Source of the DNA: Branchiostoma floridae | Lineage: Eukaryota; Chordata; Leptocardii; Amphioxiformes; Branchiostomatidae | Length of the DNA stretch: 64,000 bases | Reading direction: 5' to 3' | Assembly (NCBI RefSeq): GCF_000003815.2 | Contig: NC_049979.1 | Coordinates: 27,528,393 to 27,592,392, forward strand | In this document: one piece after another, positions 1 to 11,335 of the stretch | Position numbering within the stretch: position 1 is the first letter of the stretch | How the letters are laid out: the number at the start of each line of letters is the position of its first letter | Made by a program: the position numbers and the translations under genes | Notes under the pieces: model-generated | What the model was told of the DNA's origin: nothing | What the model saw: the letters and a program-made list of their open reading frames with translations, nothing else | The model's database searches: none

Positions 1-543
1 TGTACTTTTTTGATTGAGAGTAAAAGCATTCTCTATTTCCTTGATGTACTTTTCCAGCTCCCCATTGTTGTTGTTCATCAGTTTCATTTTTTCTTCTGTG
101 TCCTCAGTGATCTTGTCGCATTCTTGCACAGCAGCTGTATATTCACTGATCAAAGTCTCCAGCTCTGTTTGCACACACTGCATATTGTTCTTCCATTCTT
201 CTGCACTACCCAGTTTCTTCTTCAAATGTTTGTTGGCCATTCTTGCTTCTTCCAGATGCTTTGCAAGTTTCTTCTTTCTCGGTGTCCATGGAGCTCGAGA
301 CTGTGGAGTTTGGTTTTGCTTTGGGGAGTTGAAAGTCTGATTTAACAAAGATTTCAGTTCCTTTTTATCCTTCGACAATTTCTTCCTTTTCCCTGCTAGG
401 CGTGAAATACTGCTCCAGAGTACTTTAGTTTCCACCCTGCTGTCAATGGATGTGAATGTTTCCTTGAGCAGTTCCATCTTCTCTCTCACCTTGAGTCGTT
501 TGTGTTGTCCACAGAACTGTAGGATATCTCCATTTGTGGCCAT
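1..543 (-). CDS. N-terminal exon of a coiled-coil protein (partial, runs off left edge)
   Basis: The minus strand is open from an ATG at 543 to the window edge, giving 181 residues without a stop. The protein starts MATNGDILQF and is charged. Residues about 20-70 are rich in Lys and Leu, a short Pro/Gln/Ser linker follows (about 72-88), and from about residue 90 a Lys/Glu-rich heptad-like helix runs to the edge, so a coiled coil is expected. A 3' splice site (AG at 550-549) lies just before the start, and upstream non-coding exons can be traced at 785-903 and at 1288 and above. I do not recognise the family and assign no function. The frame is long, begins in a good Kozak context (ccATGg) and has consistent upstream splice sites, so I take it as a real gene. 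Confidence 0.7.
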   Translation of the reverse strand, partial: MATNGDILQFCGQHKRLKVREKMELLKETFTSIDSRVETKVLWSSISRLAGKRKKLSKDKKELKSLLNQTFNSPKQNQTPQSRAPWTPRKKKLAKHLEEARMANKHLKKKLGSAEEWKNNMQCVQTELETLISEYTAAVQECDKITEDTEEKMKLMNNNNGELEKYIKEIENAFTLNQKST

Positions 544-784
544 GGTGCCTATGTAAAATCACCAAAAATAATTAGCAAGATATAATATACAAGATAATAA
601 AACAAAGAAAACATCTTCAGGCAACACTGAATGATAGTACAAAAATTCACAACTGAACTATTCCTTTACCTAAATAGATGTACATGATTGTGAAGAAAGT
701 GTTTTAATTCTTTTATATTGTTGTGAAATTGAATAACAATTTTCAACAACAGAGAAAAAAGAAACTTGCAAATCATTGTCTCAC

Positions 785-903
785 CTGTCCAATATTCCTT
801 CCCTCTGTGTCACTTGTATGATTTGAAGAAGTACAGAGAAGAAGAAGATAGAAGAGAAGTCCACTACTAGGCACTAGTCACAACAGGTTCTCTGGCATCA
901 TAA
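785..903 (-). other. 5' untranslated exon of the coiled-coil gene
   Basis: A strong acceptor (pyrimidine-rich, ttcttctcag) precedes 903 and a strong donor (cag/gtgag) follows 785. The exon contains two overlapping ATGs that soon meet a TGA, so it is probably non-coding with a short upstream ORF. It would splice to the coding exon that starts at 548. Confidence 0.5.
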
Positions 904-1287
904 CTGAGAAGAAATGTAAAGTTATAATTAAATGGCTTACCAAAAGATATCAGACAGGATTCTGAAAACTAAATCCCATCTAGCCTCATAGTACGTACGC
1001 ACTTAACTTAATTCTCTATGCAAGAAACGTGTGAGGAGCCAGTGAATAATAACACTGCGTTCGCCACGCCCCCCTCCCACGCCCCGCGGCGCGGCTTCCC
1101 GCCAAAGAACAGCACTGAAAATAGCGATTTCCGCCGTGTATATACCAAAGTAAATGTTATAAATCTGGTATCAAAATAAAGCTAAGAACATGTTCTATCG
1201 TATTTCCGGTGCCGCAAATAGATAATTTAATTCTATCGGGGGAAAAATCGTGGTCAAAGTTTTTAAAATAGTCATAAATAGACTTAC

Positions 1288-1480
1288 CTTGGACGTAGAA
1301 ATTTGCGGCACACACCAGAATACTCCCCACAGTCTCTATAATGCATTCATGAAGTTTCTATGGACCATAATCCTCGGTATATCCGGCGGAAACGGGGTCA
1401 AAGTGTGGAACGCATTTTTGCGTTCGGCGGAAATGGTGCCCGCCGCGGGCGTAGCTCGCCAGCCGGGTGGCCCTGCCCGT
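1288..1480 (-). promoter_or_regulatory. Likely first non-coding exon and CpG-rich promoter of the coiled-coil gene
   Basis: A perfect minus-strand donor (ccaag/gtaagt) lies at 1288/1287. The sequence above it, 1380-1480, is CpG-rich against an AT-rich background. A second GC-rich pocket with GC-box-like ccacgcccc motifs lies at 1060-1110. The transcription start itself cannot be placed by eye. Confidence 0.35.
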
Positions 1481-1489
1481 TAATCACGC

Positions 1490-3322
1490 TCTAACTAAAC
1501 ATCGGTAACTTGTTTTTAAAAGAAATTTAGTACACATAGAGATAAGATATTGATTGAAAAGCACAAGTAATTTGGTGATTGTGAGTATTAAATTTGTTTT
1601 TCTAGAATTTTTTTAGTTGGCCGATCGCGGCCCGTAACGCGTGGGAGTCATTTTCCGCGCGGCATATAGGGGGCAATTGCGCTCGCTAAGTTATATGTGT
1701 TTGTATTGAGTTGTTCTAGCGATGGTTAAGAATAGTGATGGAAGTCACTCAAAGAGTCCAGAAGAAATCTATTGATCTTATCAAGTTGTAGACATTGAAT
1801 TGTCTTAAATTAAGCCTAAATTCACATTTGTTGTACAATTTGAAATCCAAAATAAAATACGCTTTGGAAAACAAATATCCAAACATGTGGTCTTTATGTA
1901 TCCCCATATATTTGCAAATTTTCAGACTGAAGAAGAATAAAGGGTTAACAGTTCACTATTTTGGGTTGTGCAAGTAAGTTTCTTTTGGTGCAAGTTACCT
2001 TTGGGTTAACTTGCACTGGTGCAAGTTGACTGAAAAGTGTATTTCGAGCCCTGTGGTAACATTTCCTGATTACATTTAATAATGTCTTTTTAATCTACCA
2101 AATGTAGTCAGTTTGGCACTGTGGCTTGTGAAAAAAAAATCTTTTGAGTTTGAGAATTATCTTCAAGCCTTTAAAGACCTTGGAATTGTATGATGAAGAG
2201 GAGCCACAAAACCAGACAATTGTAGCATATAACTGTCTTAGAATGTTTGCTTCCCAAAAGAATTCATTGAACAATACTTACTTTGGTTAAATGTAATCAG
2301 GAAATGTTTGGTATCATTCATCGCTTTAAATAATGCTAAGCCATGATCACAAGGACAGAAATATAACGTTAAAACTATAAAACAGCATAGCATACTTGCA
2401 TCATAATGATTGAACTCAAAGGACTATCAACCATCTACAAAAGTGCTAAAAAGGATTTTTAAAACTAATACTTGTTAATCAATAGTCAACATTTGTCTGA
2501 AATGGTTAATGAGAACAGATCCAGTTTTCTAGCACCATCTTGCATGCATTAATCAAGGAGATCTTTGTGGAGGGTACGTCGCCACCTTAGAACCATCACC
2601 AACCTGAGGACTGTCTGAAAGTCTCTGGGCCCAAGTACACAGGGATCATGGATCTTTTCTCCTCTGTATCATAGACATATATAACAGCTTTATTCAATAT
2701 TTCTCATATCTTGGGACTAAAACAATTGGTGAAAGAATTACTTTCACTAGTTTTAGATACAAAAAACACAACATGTGAGATTCACTTGTTATTCCAGCGC
2801 TATATGTTGAGCATGGAATTATTACAAGAATTGTCTTTTTAATGAATTTACATCTGGTAATATTGGAGTTGTATCACCACTATTTGAGGGGTGTTAGCAG
2901 TTGATTGTTAATTCACCCCTTAAGCATTTCTTCATTATATCTGGTAGATTGAGAGGATAAAATCACAGTCATATTACAAGCAAATGTTGGGCAAACTTCA
3001 AGGATGATATTCAGAAATATTGGGTTGATCCTAAAAATAATCTTTGCACTGTGTTTCTGTATCCTAATTTGTCAATGGAATTTTATAGCCTTAGCAATTT
3101 CATTCTTTACTTGCTTTGGACCAAAAATTGACTTCAATTTCTGCAGCTCCTGGTTTACATCCTGTTGAAACCCATACTTCAGATTAAGATACAGTGCCCT
3201 CAGAAAAAGGTAATCTATAATAATTGGTGATCTTGAAATCGTGTCTGTATTGTGCATGAATTTGCAATCTTAGCAATTTATCATCATAGAAAATAACATC
3301 TGCATCTGGGCTTGAGAAATAC
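1490..3322. other. Intergenic spacer
   Basis: No coding exon is supported between the coiled-coil gene and the 3' end of the 287-aa gene. It holds a CpG-rich patch near 1620-1680, a repeat end near 1960-2055 (ending in the 'cgagccctg' motif also seen at 24748), and the inverted repeat at 2055-2315. Short open frames near 3072-3257 look like 3' flanking sequence. Confidence 0.5.
2055..2315. repeat. Inverted repeat, ~26-bp arms
   Basis: The sequence reading ggtaacatttcctgattac at 2055 recurs in reverse complement at 2287-2315, giving arms of about 26 bp around a 200-bp spacer. This looks like a small non-autonomous hairpin element. No coding content is seen in the spacer. Confidence 0.5.
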
Positions 3323-3450
3323 TTAGTATATAATGCCTTCACATAAATTGTCTCTTTTATGAACTTGAAGTTGAATATAATACTGCCCAATTAACAAGCA
3401 GAAATCCAACATGGTTTCTCCTTCTGGAGACATAAATAGCTTCCGAGATC
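3323..3450 (-). CDS. 287-aa gene, last exon
   Basis: Acceptor gttacag, frame retained for 42 codons to TAA at 3325-3323. Encodes SPEGETMLDFCLLIGQYY and onward. An alternative internal donor is possible but none is strong. Confidence 0.58.
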
Positions 3451-6400
3451 CTGTAACAATCATACGTCATTTTTAAAGCAAGTTTCGGTTGACTAAAATA
3501 AATATGAATACAAATAATATAAAATTATTTTTCTCATGTTAACATTTTTTGGGTTCAATCATGATTTTTGATCACAACATTATTCACTATCACCATACTC
3601 ACCTGGCTGTCCAAGCTTCCTAGGCCCCAGTGAGGATCGTGCTTTGGCCTTGGCGGTGACACTGTAGAAGTAAGGTGTTGGGAGCAGAGGTCGGGGGTTA
3701 GGGGTTGACCTGGGTCTGTCCACCTCTGCAAACTGCACAATTTCAGTGGGTCTCTCTGGATTTCTCAAACTCCTGTAACAGTTGATCAAAGAGAATTCCC
3801 TTCAACTAGAGTTTCATGACCTCATGCTTTTGCAAAATAATTGTCTTGGTAACTATGTAAAGCATGCCTTAATTTACATAATTTTGAAGTATGCAATTGT
3901 ACTTGCACCAAGATTATCCTTTACTTTTCAGTACAAAAAGGACTTAAAAAGCATGATATCATTGTATCAATGGCATTTTAGTTACAAGACCAGTGATAAT
4001 GAGGTTAGTGAACCAATATCTTCCCACATTCACCTGGTACCCATAAAAAATTGCATCCAAGGAAAAATCATACCCGATGTTAATAAAATCATTTACCCCA
4101 GTCGATGATATTTTTCAATGTATTTTTTTTTTAGTAAACCATCCTAATGTTTGGACACATAATTAAGGTTGGTGAAACTATACAACGTAGTCCCAAGGCA
4201 CTGCTAGACATCATTGGGAATTAAGACAGGGAATTAAGACAGATCCAGACAGGCACCCTGCCAAGCACATGCAATCCTTTGTGAAGGCACAATGGGCCAG
4301 CTTTGCAAACTACTATCATGATGTTTTAACTTTGTAATGTGATCTTATACACTGTAAAAGTAAACCAAGCATAAACAGTGTTCTGACTGGCTTTCTTGAG
4401 CCTTTGTATGTAAACAAAGGGATCGCTATGTCGTATCTTTGGAACCAACTAAAAGTATAAGGACAAGCAGTAATAAGGTTACTCCATGCTAATTCACTAT
4501 GTCTTGGGATATTTTCAAAGAATCAAAGGCAATTTTAAGACAATTTCAGACCATTAGCTCAAGAAATAAAGACAAGGCAGCAGGTGTTTCTTTTTGGTAA
4601 GAGATCTCCCAAATCATGATTGCATACAATGTTGAATCTTCTCAACAACAGTAAATAAAACATTGCACTGCTCTTTATACTAATCATAGACTAGTAAAGA
4701 AAGGATTAGACCAATCTAGGTTGTTAATTTCATTAATTGCAATTAATTACCAACAGGCAGCCATTTGTCACCCGAGCTACAACCTACATTAGTGTGACCT
4801 AGGTGGTAAAGTAAACAGTGACCTACAGTAGCAACAGGTGCTACTATCAACACAGACCAGGTCAATGCAAACACAGACTACTAAAGGGACAGGGATTAAC
4901 CAAAATAGCACCATCCGCGCCAAGAAGCTTTCAGCGTTTACGGTCAAACATTAAAGACAACATAAACATGACCTCCGGGTCTTCCTTTACTTCTTGATAA
5001 GCCTTTAAGTGCTTTGGATTGGTAGATAAAAGCACTTTTGGCCATTCTTGAAAAGGGCCCTTCGTTTTCGACCCACCCTTTTATGATGCACTTCACATAC
5101 TTTCTGCAATGGAAAAAATTGACAAATTGTTTCAAAGGTCCAAGTCTGAGTTCCCATTTTTCATCATCTGCCTTAAGCTTTTGCCCGAGGATAATTCAAG
5201 ATATAACATATACAAGATATGGTCGCTTCAGGGTGCGCAGCCTGGATTTGATACCCAAAAGTAAACTTTAGCATGGTGCATAAAAATATTCACAATATCC
5301 ACTTTCAACCATGTATTTCTTCTCCAACTCAATGACATGAACAAGTGGCATTTACGACAGCCTCACAAAAAAAGTAAAAAACTACATTCCTGCCTGGGGT
5401 ATAAGTCATGCATATTGCACATCTGTTCACATTAGGTAGCTATTTGAAAACAAGGCTTGAGACATACGTAATGGTGAGAGGTGTGGTGAGGAACTTGGGT
5501 CTCCTGGTGCCGTGGTGCGTGTGAGCTCGTCTCTGGGGCAGCAGACCATGCAAGGCTTGTGGGTTACTCTGTACAAAATACACATTAGAGAAAAGTTAGC
5601 ACTAACTGTAGAATGGGAAATGTTTGCATTCTGAGTTTATGTTCACATTTTTAATAGTGACTTCTTCACTGTGAACTTAATACCTCTGCAAACATTTTTG
5701 TTCTGTCTCCTGCCTGCCTATCTTTGTTTAAACTGCAAACTTAAAACCACCGTGAACACTCTATTATCTCTCTACCACGAAATCAAATCACAACAAAATG
5801 CCCATTTTAAAACATACAATCAAGGAAATCAAGGAATGCATGTCATCTCCTTCAGTAACAGAATGATAGCTCATCTCACTTCTAACCATTTTAGAGAAGT
5901 CATTATGTATATAATTGCATGTACCATTAATCTAACAGTATAAAGCATTTCTTTTATGTTCATGGACAAATCTTTCAAGCTGTACAGTATGTCAATTCTA
6001 ACACACCTGATATTCAGAAAGTGTCACTACTCTCCGTATCTCATCATACAGATTCTCTGATGGCACAGGTTCCTCGGGAGTATGACTGTGTTGCGATGGT
6101 GGTTCTCTTTTCACTACCCTAGGCTCGGCGAGGATTTTGTTGGGGTTGTTGACATCCAGGTTTAAGTATTCTAACCGCTGCATGCCATTGTTAAGAATCT
6201 GTGTGTAATTTCTCCAAGTTTTCCTGTAGAACATAAAAAGAGGCACATTGCGTTAACTTTGATAGGCTCCCAGAAGTTGAAGACAATAGTGTAATGTTTC
6301 CAGAACTAATTTTAAGTACAGATTGAAAATTAACCTCTTGATATGAATCTACTCACTCAGATTATTATTTTTCCTGATAACTCACACACACACACTCACT

Positions 6401-7133
6401 ATCCAGTTTAGCGTCCGTTGTTCCATATGTACAAGTCAAGTATCATAGTAAAGTTGGTGGAAAATCTCGAAATACCTTGTTTTCTGAAATATGCAATCCA
6501 TGATAATACCAACCATGCATCCTCTTACAATGACCAATTGAAAGTTTTCTCATTTTTCTGCAATCTCAATTTTGATCAGCCAACTGCAGCTGGGTCTTTT
6601 GAGGTACTGTAACTGTTACAATAGACATTACCACAAGTACACATACATGTAGAACCATCCTTACTTTGTGATGTTTTTGATTTCATTGGGTGAGACAGGT
6701 TGGCCAGAGTATGAGGTCTCCTCTGTCTGTCGGGATCGGCGACTGTACTTGGCTCTCTAGAAGATCAACATTAGACAACTAGTTATTTATGCCATCTATC
6801 TCAGTATCTGCAATGTAGCTAGCAATTCATGTTAGGCAAATATCTTAAAATGCATAAATTATACAATAATGCTTTTAGGCCGATATCCTAAAATGCACAT
6901 GGTGGTAAGTCATATAAAGATAAAAATTTACAATCCACTTCCTCGTGCCTAATGCACTTCAGACAAATGCCAAGCATATTCCAAGCTTCCCTTCTCCGCC
7001 CCTTGAAGTGCCAGTTTATTACAGACAGCTGCTTCCCCGTTTTCATTACCAGTTCATACACCATAGCAAGAATATCAACCTCTTGTCATCATGTGCACCC
7101 TTGAGTGTGTGTGTGTGTGTATGCGTGCATGTG

Positions 7134-7169
<36 letters not shown>

Positions 7170-9970
7170 CGTGTATTATATGTCTATAGAAAGCATAACT
7201 CTAGAAGCTGTGGATAAAACCCTTACATGTTTCATGTAGGTAGGTTTGGAAAATGAATTTCAAGGTCATGTTTGATAATGGGCCAACTACCACCTTTATG
7301 GTTTTCTTTTCCTGGGTATCATGAGCAGCATACTTTGGTCATAACAGTAAATACCGTCAGAAAACTATGTGGACAAACCTTGATGGGTTGTTTGGCTGGA
7401 AAACCACGACTCTCTTCTCTGGCTCGGAACATCTCAACCTTTTTCTGGAAAGCAGAAAGAGACTTGATGATGTTGAACTTCAGATAATATCAGCATGCAC
7501 TCTATACAAAGCTTACATGTATAAGATGTGCTTGGATATATACAGAAACCCTCCAATTTTGTTACATGTGGTCAACAGCAGCAATGCAAGACGGAAAATT
7601 TTGTTTTACATAAAATCTGGAGATTGTTTAAAAAATCTCCAGTCTTGAAAAGTCTCTAGATTATTTCAAACAGTCTCTAGATTTTTTGCAAACAGTCTCC
7701 AGATTTTTCAATGTGATGTCGAAACTAATATTGACATGGCCCTTTCTTTGCATAATTTATAGTATGGAAATTTATAGAACGTTAAATGAAAATAATGAGA
7801 ATATCATTATTTGGCTAAGATTTGGCATTTTTGGCATTTTTTATCTAAATGCCCCCAAACTGTATCAACTGTAAACGTCATTGATCAATGATTTTAACTA
7901 GTGTATTTAGCCCAGTGTATTTTAACCAGTGTATCTATCTCCAGCTCTTGACATTTTTAACTTGTGTAAAGTTTACCACGCAATTCAGCCGTTGGCTGCA
8001 AGGTGGCAACTGTGACGTTTGACTTCTGAATAAACCATTATTATTATTATAACAGTAAGACTGTACAACTCTCGTTTCAAAATATTGTGTGCTGAGAATA
8101 AAATCTCTCAGTCTGTTGAAGAACATGGTGCTCACATATCGCTGGTGCTCCACCGGGGTTTTGACCCGGATGCCTCTACCTCTGGCCAGAGGTGGGATGG
8201 AGTGGCGATTCTGACCACTTCCTCCTTCTTGGGGTGGGGAAGATTTACCGTCCTGAAACAGACATGTTTGTTATACTGAGAACAATGAAAATGGCTGGCA
8301 AAGAAAAAATGAGCTTTAGTTTAAGATACCATACAGAAAGAATGACCTTTATTGTCACTCATTAAGTAAGTGATGGGGCACTAAATATGTATGATGAGAT
8401 TATCATTGTATGACTATGTTGTCAAGTCATTTGTCTAAGTCAAAAAACTAAGCCTAAGAGTCTTTTCATAGACCCTCACAATCACCTCTATGCAATGAAC
8501 ATTCATTGATTACCGAAAGTATTGATAAAAAAGATGATTTGCATTTAAACTGACTGGTGTGTTGACTAGCCTGGGTACCAGTCTATTATTACCGGGGCTC
8601 CTTACACGCGCTGCTCTGATTTTTCCAGGGCAGTGTATGTAAGCAGCCCCAGTATTTATTGGATAGTACCCAGGCTTACTGTTAGAAACACAGTTGAAAT
8701 GTTATGAATCACAGCACTAACAACCTAGCATTTATTGTGTTCCAGTTTTTTTAAAAGATACACATATACCTTTGAGAATTTTAATGTAATTACTTACGTA
8801 CAGTCTTAAAGTGTGATTAATGACAGCATGCGACAAGTGACAGTCTGAATTTAGGCAACCAAGTGTTATGATTTATACATTTCTTGACCAGGCCTAGACT
8901 GATATACTACACGTATCTATCTGTTTTTTCAACTAACAATAATAACTGATTAAAAAAAATATGCATAAAGCATGATATTGCAGTTTTAAGCAAATCATCA
9001 TAGTAGATAAAACTGTCTTTTCTGATAGTGATCATCCTTTAGAACTTAGGTAATATCTAATATCTATTATACATACATTTACAGACCAATAGATTTCGGG
9101 GAAAAGAAAAGAAGAATGAAGACATGACTCCTCCTAATTAAATGACAATCCTGGATGATGGACAAGGATGGATCATGGTTGGATGGACCAAGGACATTAT
9201 GTCCTTGGACAGATGGACAGTCAAGAAAGACTGCCCAAGTCACCAAATTACTGTTAAAACACTGACTTTTTTATTCTCTCTATGATACAAAACATCTCCC
9301 CCTCAATATTAGAATAATGCACTGGATCAGCTCAATTCCAAAGAGAAAATTGTGTTTTCTGACACCTCAGGGGTAACATATAGCATTTATATACAAAGAA
9401 AGGTCAGCTGTTTTAATCTGAGGCTTTTCCTCTCTATTTCACCAATTTTTACCCAGTGGTAAAGATGGCTTGAGAAAATAAAACAATCAGTATGAAAACC
9501 AAATTTTCAGGCAACTTTTTTCTAATCTTAACTGGCATGGTATCTCTTCAAAATGGCAAATGGAGAGAAAACCTAACTCTCAAAAGGGATTAAACTGCAA
9601 TTTTCACCCTTCATCTAAGAAGTTTTAGTGATATCCCAATCTTGAGACACCAAATCTCCATAAGAATCAGTCCAGACAGATAAATAGGATGTGCATGTGC
9701 ATGATGTTTGTTACAAAACAAATCTATCAAATAATAAATTAAGCAGGAAAAAGGTAAAAAAAAAAGTCAGATGGTTGGTTAGCACTGAAGGAAAGAAGGA
9801 AGCATTGAGAAAAAGCACATTCTTCATATTATGTGTGAAGAAGTTGAGAATAACACACATTGATTTTAAATTAAATGTCTCACCATTCCAAGATATATCC
9901 CAGTCATGTTCCTCGAGGAGTTTTTCTTAGTGGATCCACCCAATCCCGGAGGTACAGTGAAGTGCTCCAT
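3323..9970 (-). CDS. Seven-exon gene for an unrecognised 287-aa protein (gene span)
   Basis: Exons 9884-9970, 8180-8252, 6665-6752, 6007-6223, 5468-5568, 3603-3772 and 3323-3450 join with consistent phases (0,1,2,0,2,1) to 864 nt, which is 287 codons plus a stop. The protein starts MEHFTVPPGLGG. It is basic at residues 45-70, has a conserved-looking segment KKTWRNYTQILNNG from about residue 82, a Pro-rich part (residues about 190-240, PNPRPLLPTPYF), and ends CEGIIY. No signal peptide, membrane span or known domain is visible. The start is chosen as the first in-frame ATG of the 5'-most phase-compatible exon. The last exon could use an internal donor that I cannot exclude. I do not recognise the family; a cytoskeletal or ciliary orphan would be a guess, so I name no function. 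Introns hold repeats listed separately and otherwise nothing recognisable. Confidence 0.72.
3603..3772 (-). CDS. 287-aa gene, exon 6
   Basis: Acceptor ttacag, donor ccag/gtgagt, 170 nt, phase 2 in and 1 out. Encodes RNPERPTEIVQFAEVDRP and a Pro-rich stretch. Confidence 0.7.
5468..5568 (-). CDS. 287-aa gene, exon 5
   Basis: Acceptor tgtacag, donor ttac/gtatgt, 101 nt, phase 0 in and 2 out. Encodes a His/Arg-rich stretch (LLPQRRAHTHHGTRRPK). Confidence 0.68.
6007..6223 (-). CDS. 287-aa gene, exon 4
   Basis: Acceptor ctacag, donor tatcag/gtgtgt, 217 nt, phase 2 in and phase 0 out. Encodes the TWRNYTQILNNGMQRLEYL segment and an acidic tail ending LSEYQ. Confidence 0.72.
6665..6752 (-). CDS. 287-aa gene, exon 3
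   Basis: The acceptor is within a tagagag run. Only the third AG keeps frame, so the start is placed at 6752. Donor aa/gtaagg. Encodes KYSRRSRQTEETSYSG and onward. Confidence 0.65.
7104..7174. repeat. (GT)n microsatellite
   Basis: A GT/GC dinucleotide tract interrupted by atgcgtgcatgtgcat, inside an intron of the 287-aa gene. It opens a spurious frame. Confidence 0.9.
7610..7725. repeat. Degenerate short tandem repeat (agtctctagatttttt-like)
   Basis: Four or five imperfect units built on 'agtctccagatttt' or 'agtctctagatt', about 25-30 bp apart, in an intron. The motif style resembles the longer array in the MITE at 10680-11105. Confidence 0.5.
7938..8053 (+). mobile_element. Likely 3' tail of a non-LTR retroelement
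   Basis: A unit ending in an AATAAA signal directly followed by an (att)n run near 8035-8050 is typical of the 3' end of a SINE or LINE copy. No reading frame or head region is recognisable. A second tail of similar style lies at 33540-33635. Confidence 0.35.
8180..8252 (-). CDS. 287-aa gene, exon 2
   Basis: Acceptor tttcag/gac, donor agag/gtagag, phase 0 in and phase 1 out. Encodes a Ser/Gly/Pro-rich stretch beginning DGKSSPPQEGG. Confidence 0.65.
8567..8677. mobile_element. Small hairpin MITE (TIR agcctgggtac)
   Basis: Nearly the whole 110 bp is a stem. The left arm (agcctgggtaccagtcta..., with ccggggctccttacacgc) matches the reverse complement of the right arm (...gcagccccagtattta...gtacccaggct). 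It sits in an intron and has no coding potential. Confidence 0.72.
9884..9970 (-). CDS. 287-aa gene, exon 1 (start codon)
   Basis: ATG at 9970-9968, 29 codons, ends in phase 0 at donor atg/gtgaga. Encodes MEHFTVPPGLGGSTKK and onward. Confidence 0.68.
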
Positions 9971-10679
9971 GCTAGAATGCTCGGGCAGAGAGGAATATTT
10001 TTCTCTGAGCTCTCTCCTCGGCTCTGCGACAATAACAACCGCGTTATCACCTAGGCGAGTCTAACAGCAGGGAAGAGCTGCCCTCTCCATCAATTTCTCG
10101 CTCTGTTAATTCCATATCTCCTTTGATGTCTAATAATGCCTCCAGGGAAGTGTGGTTGGATCAAACACGATCGCGGAGCGGACTCCAACAGTGGACGTCC
10201 TGCAGTCAAAGGAAAATTGTGAAAAGATTCACCTATTTTTGAATTTGAAACAAAATCATTGGGTGGCAAATCTCAAGCGATGGTTAAGCATTCCCAGTAG
10301 GCTGCCATTACCATGATGCACATGTTCTCATGGCTGCAACTCGTCAAGAAGACTTGTAATTGTCAGAACATTCACATCATATAATGAGACCACCTGAGAG
10401 ATGCTTTCAATGTGTCACATTAGGTTGATGTCACACGGTTACCTGTTCTATCATTGCTGGAAATAAGTTTCTTCTCGTCAAAGTCAAACCTTACCCAAAT
10501 TCACAAAACAAATGGCACAAGTGTCTGCTGGTTTCCCCCTCCCAAATTTAGTGCAGTTACTATTAAAGTATTATTGGACTTCAAGCAATGCCCTGTGGAC
10601 AAATACTTTTGTCCGTTTACAGCAAGGTACATATCTGATATTTTCAGAAAAACCTCTGTTACACAGATCATTATCAAAT

Positions 10680-11105
10680 GCCCCCCAGCGGGGGTCTTCA
10701 CACCTCATTGAAAATGGAAAAATCTAAAGATTTTGTAGTACATCTCAAGAATTTCTTACACAAGCTTGGGAATTTTGAAACAATCTCGAGATTTTTCAAA
10801 ACAATCTTAAGATCTTTCAGAAAGTCTCAAGATTATTTGATATGATCTCAAGATTTTTTCAATACATCTCAAGACATAGGACTTTTTCAAACAACTTTCA
10901 AAACATAGAGATTTTTGAAAAGCATCTTAAGATTTCTCCAAAAGTAAAGCATCTTAAGATTGAGTCAAAACATCTCAAGATCAAGTCAAAACATCTCAAG
11001 ATTAAATAAAACATCTCAAGATTTAATACAAAATCTCAAGATCTTTGGTATAAATCTCAAGATTCTTTATTTTTGACAAGGTGTGGAGACCTCCGCTAGG
11101 GGTCA
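10680..11105. mobile_element. MITE with terminal inverted repeats and an internal ~20-bp minisatellite
   Basis: The left end (ccccagcgggggtcttcacacct) and the reverse complement of the right end (cccctagcggaggtctccacacct) form about 24-bp TIRs. Between them run roughly 15 degenerate units of 'aaacatctcaagatttt'. No transposase is present, so movement would need a partner in trans. Confidence 0.72.
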
Positions 11106-11311
11106 TTATGTACCAGAGAAGTTTCCCACAAAACATCAGATATGCATCAGTATAAGCTGTAATTTGTAAAAGGCTACAAGCACAAAATGATCTGCTGTCC
11201 AATGATAATCTGCTCGCTGATAGTAATACTAACAGTATTGTTGTCAACCCTCATACACCCACCTCCACAAAATTACACCCGGTGAGTCTTGACAACTAGT
11301 TAATAACCAGG

Positions 11312-11335
11312 GCCATACATAACGTTATGTATGGC
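11312..11335. repeat. Perfect 24-bp palindrome
   Basis: gccatacataac followed by gttatgtatggc is an uninterrupted perfect palindrome in intergenic DNA. It could be a remnant of a target-site or TIR fusion, or a dimeric protein site. The sequence alone does not decide. Confidence 0.85.

Noticed and set aside
3072-3257. Minus-strand frame with LQKLKSIFGPKQVKNEIAKA
   Set aside because: Lies 3' of the stop of the 287-aa gene, has no splice support and is short; treated as 3' flank.
6945-7217. Frame with alternating Val/Cys
   Set aside because: Translation of the (GT)n microsatellite.
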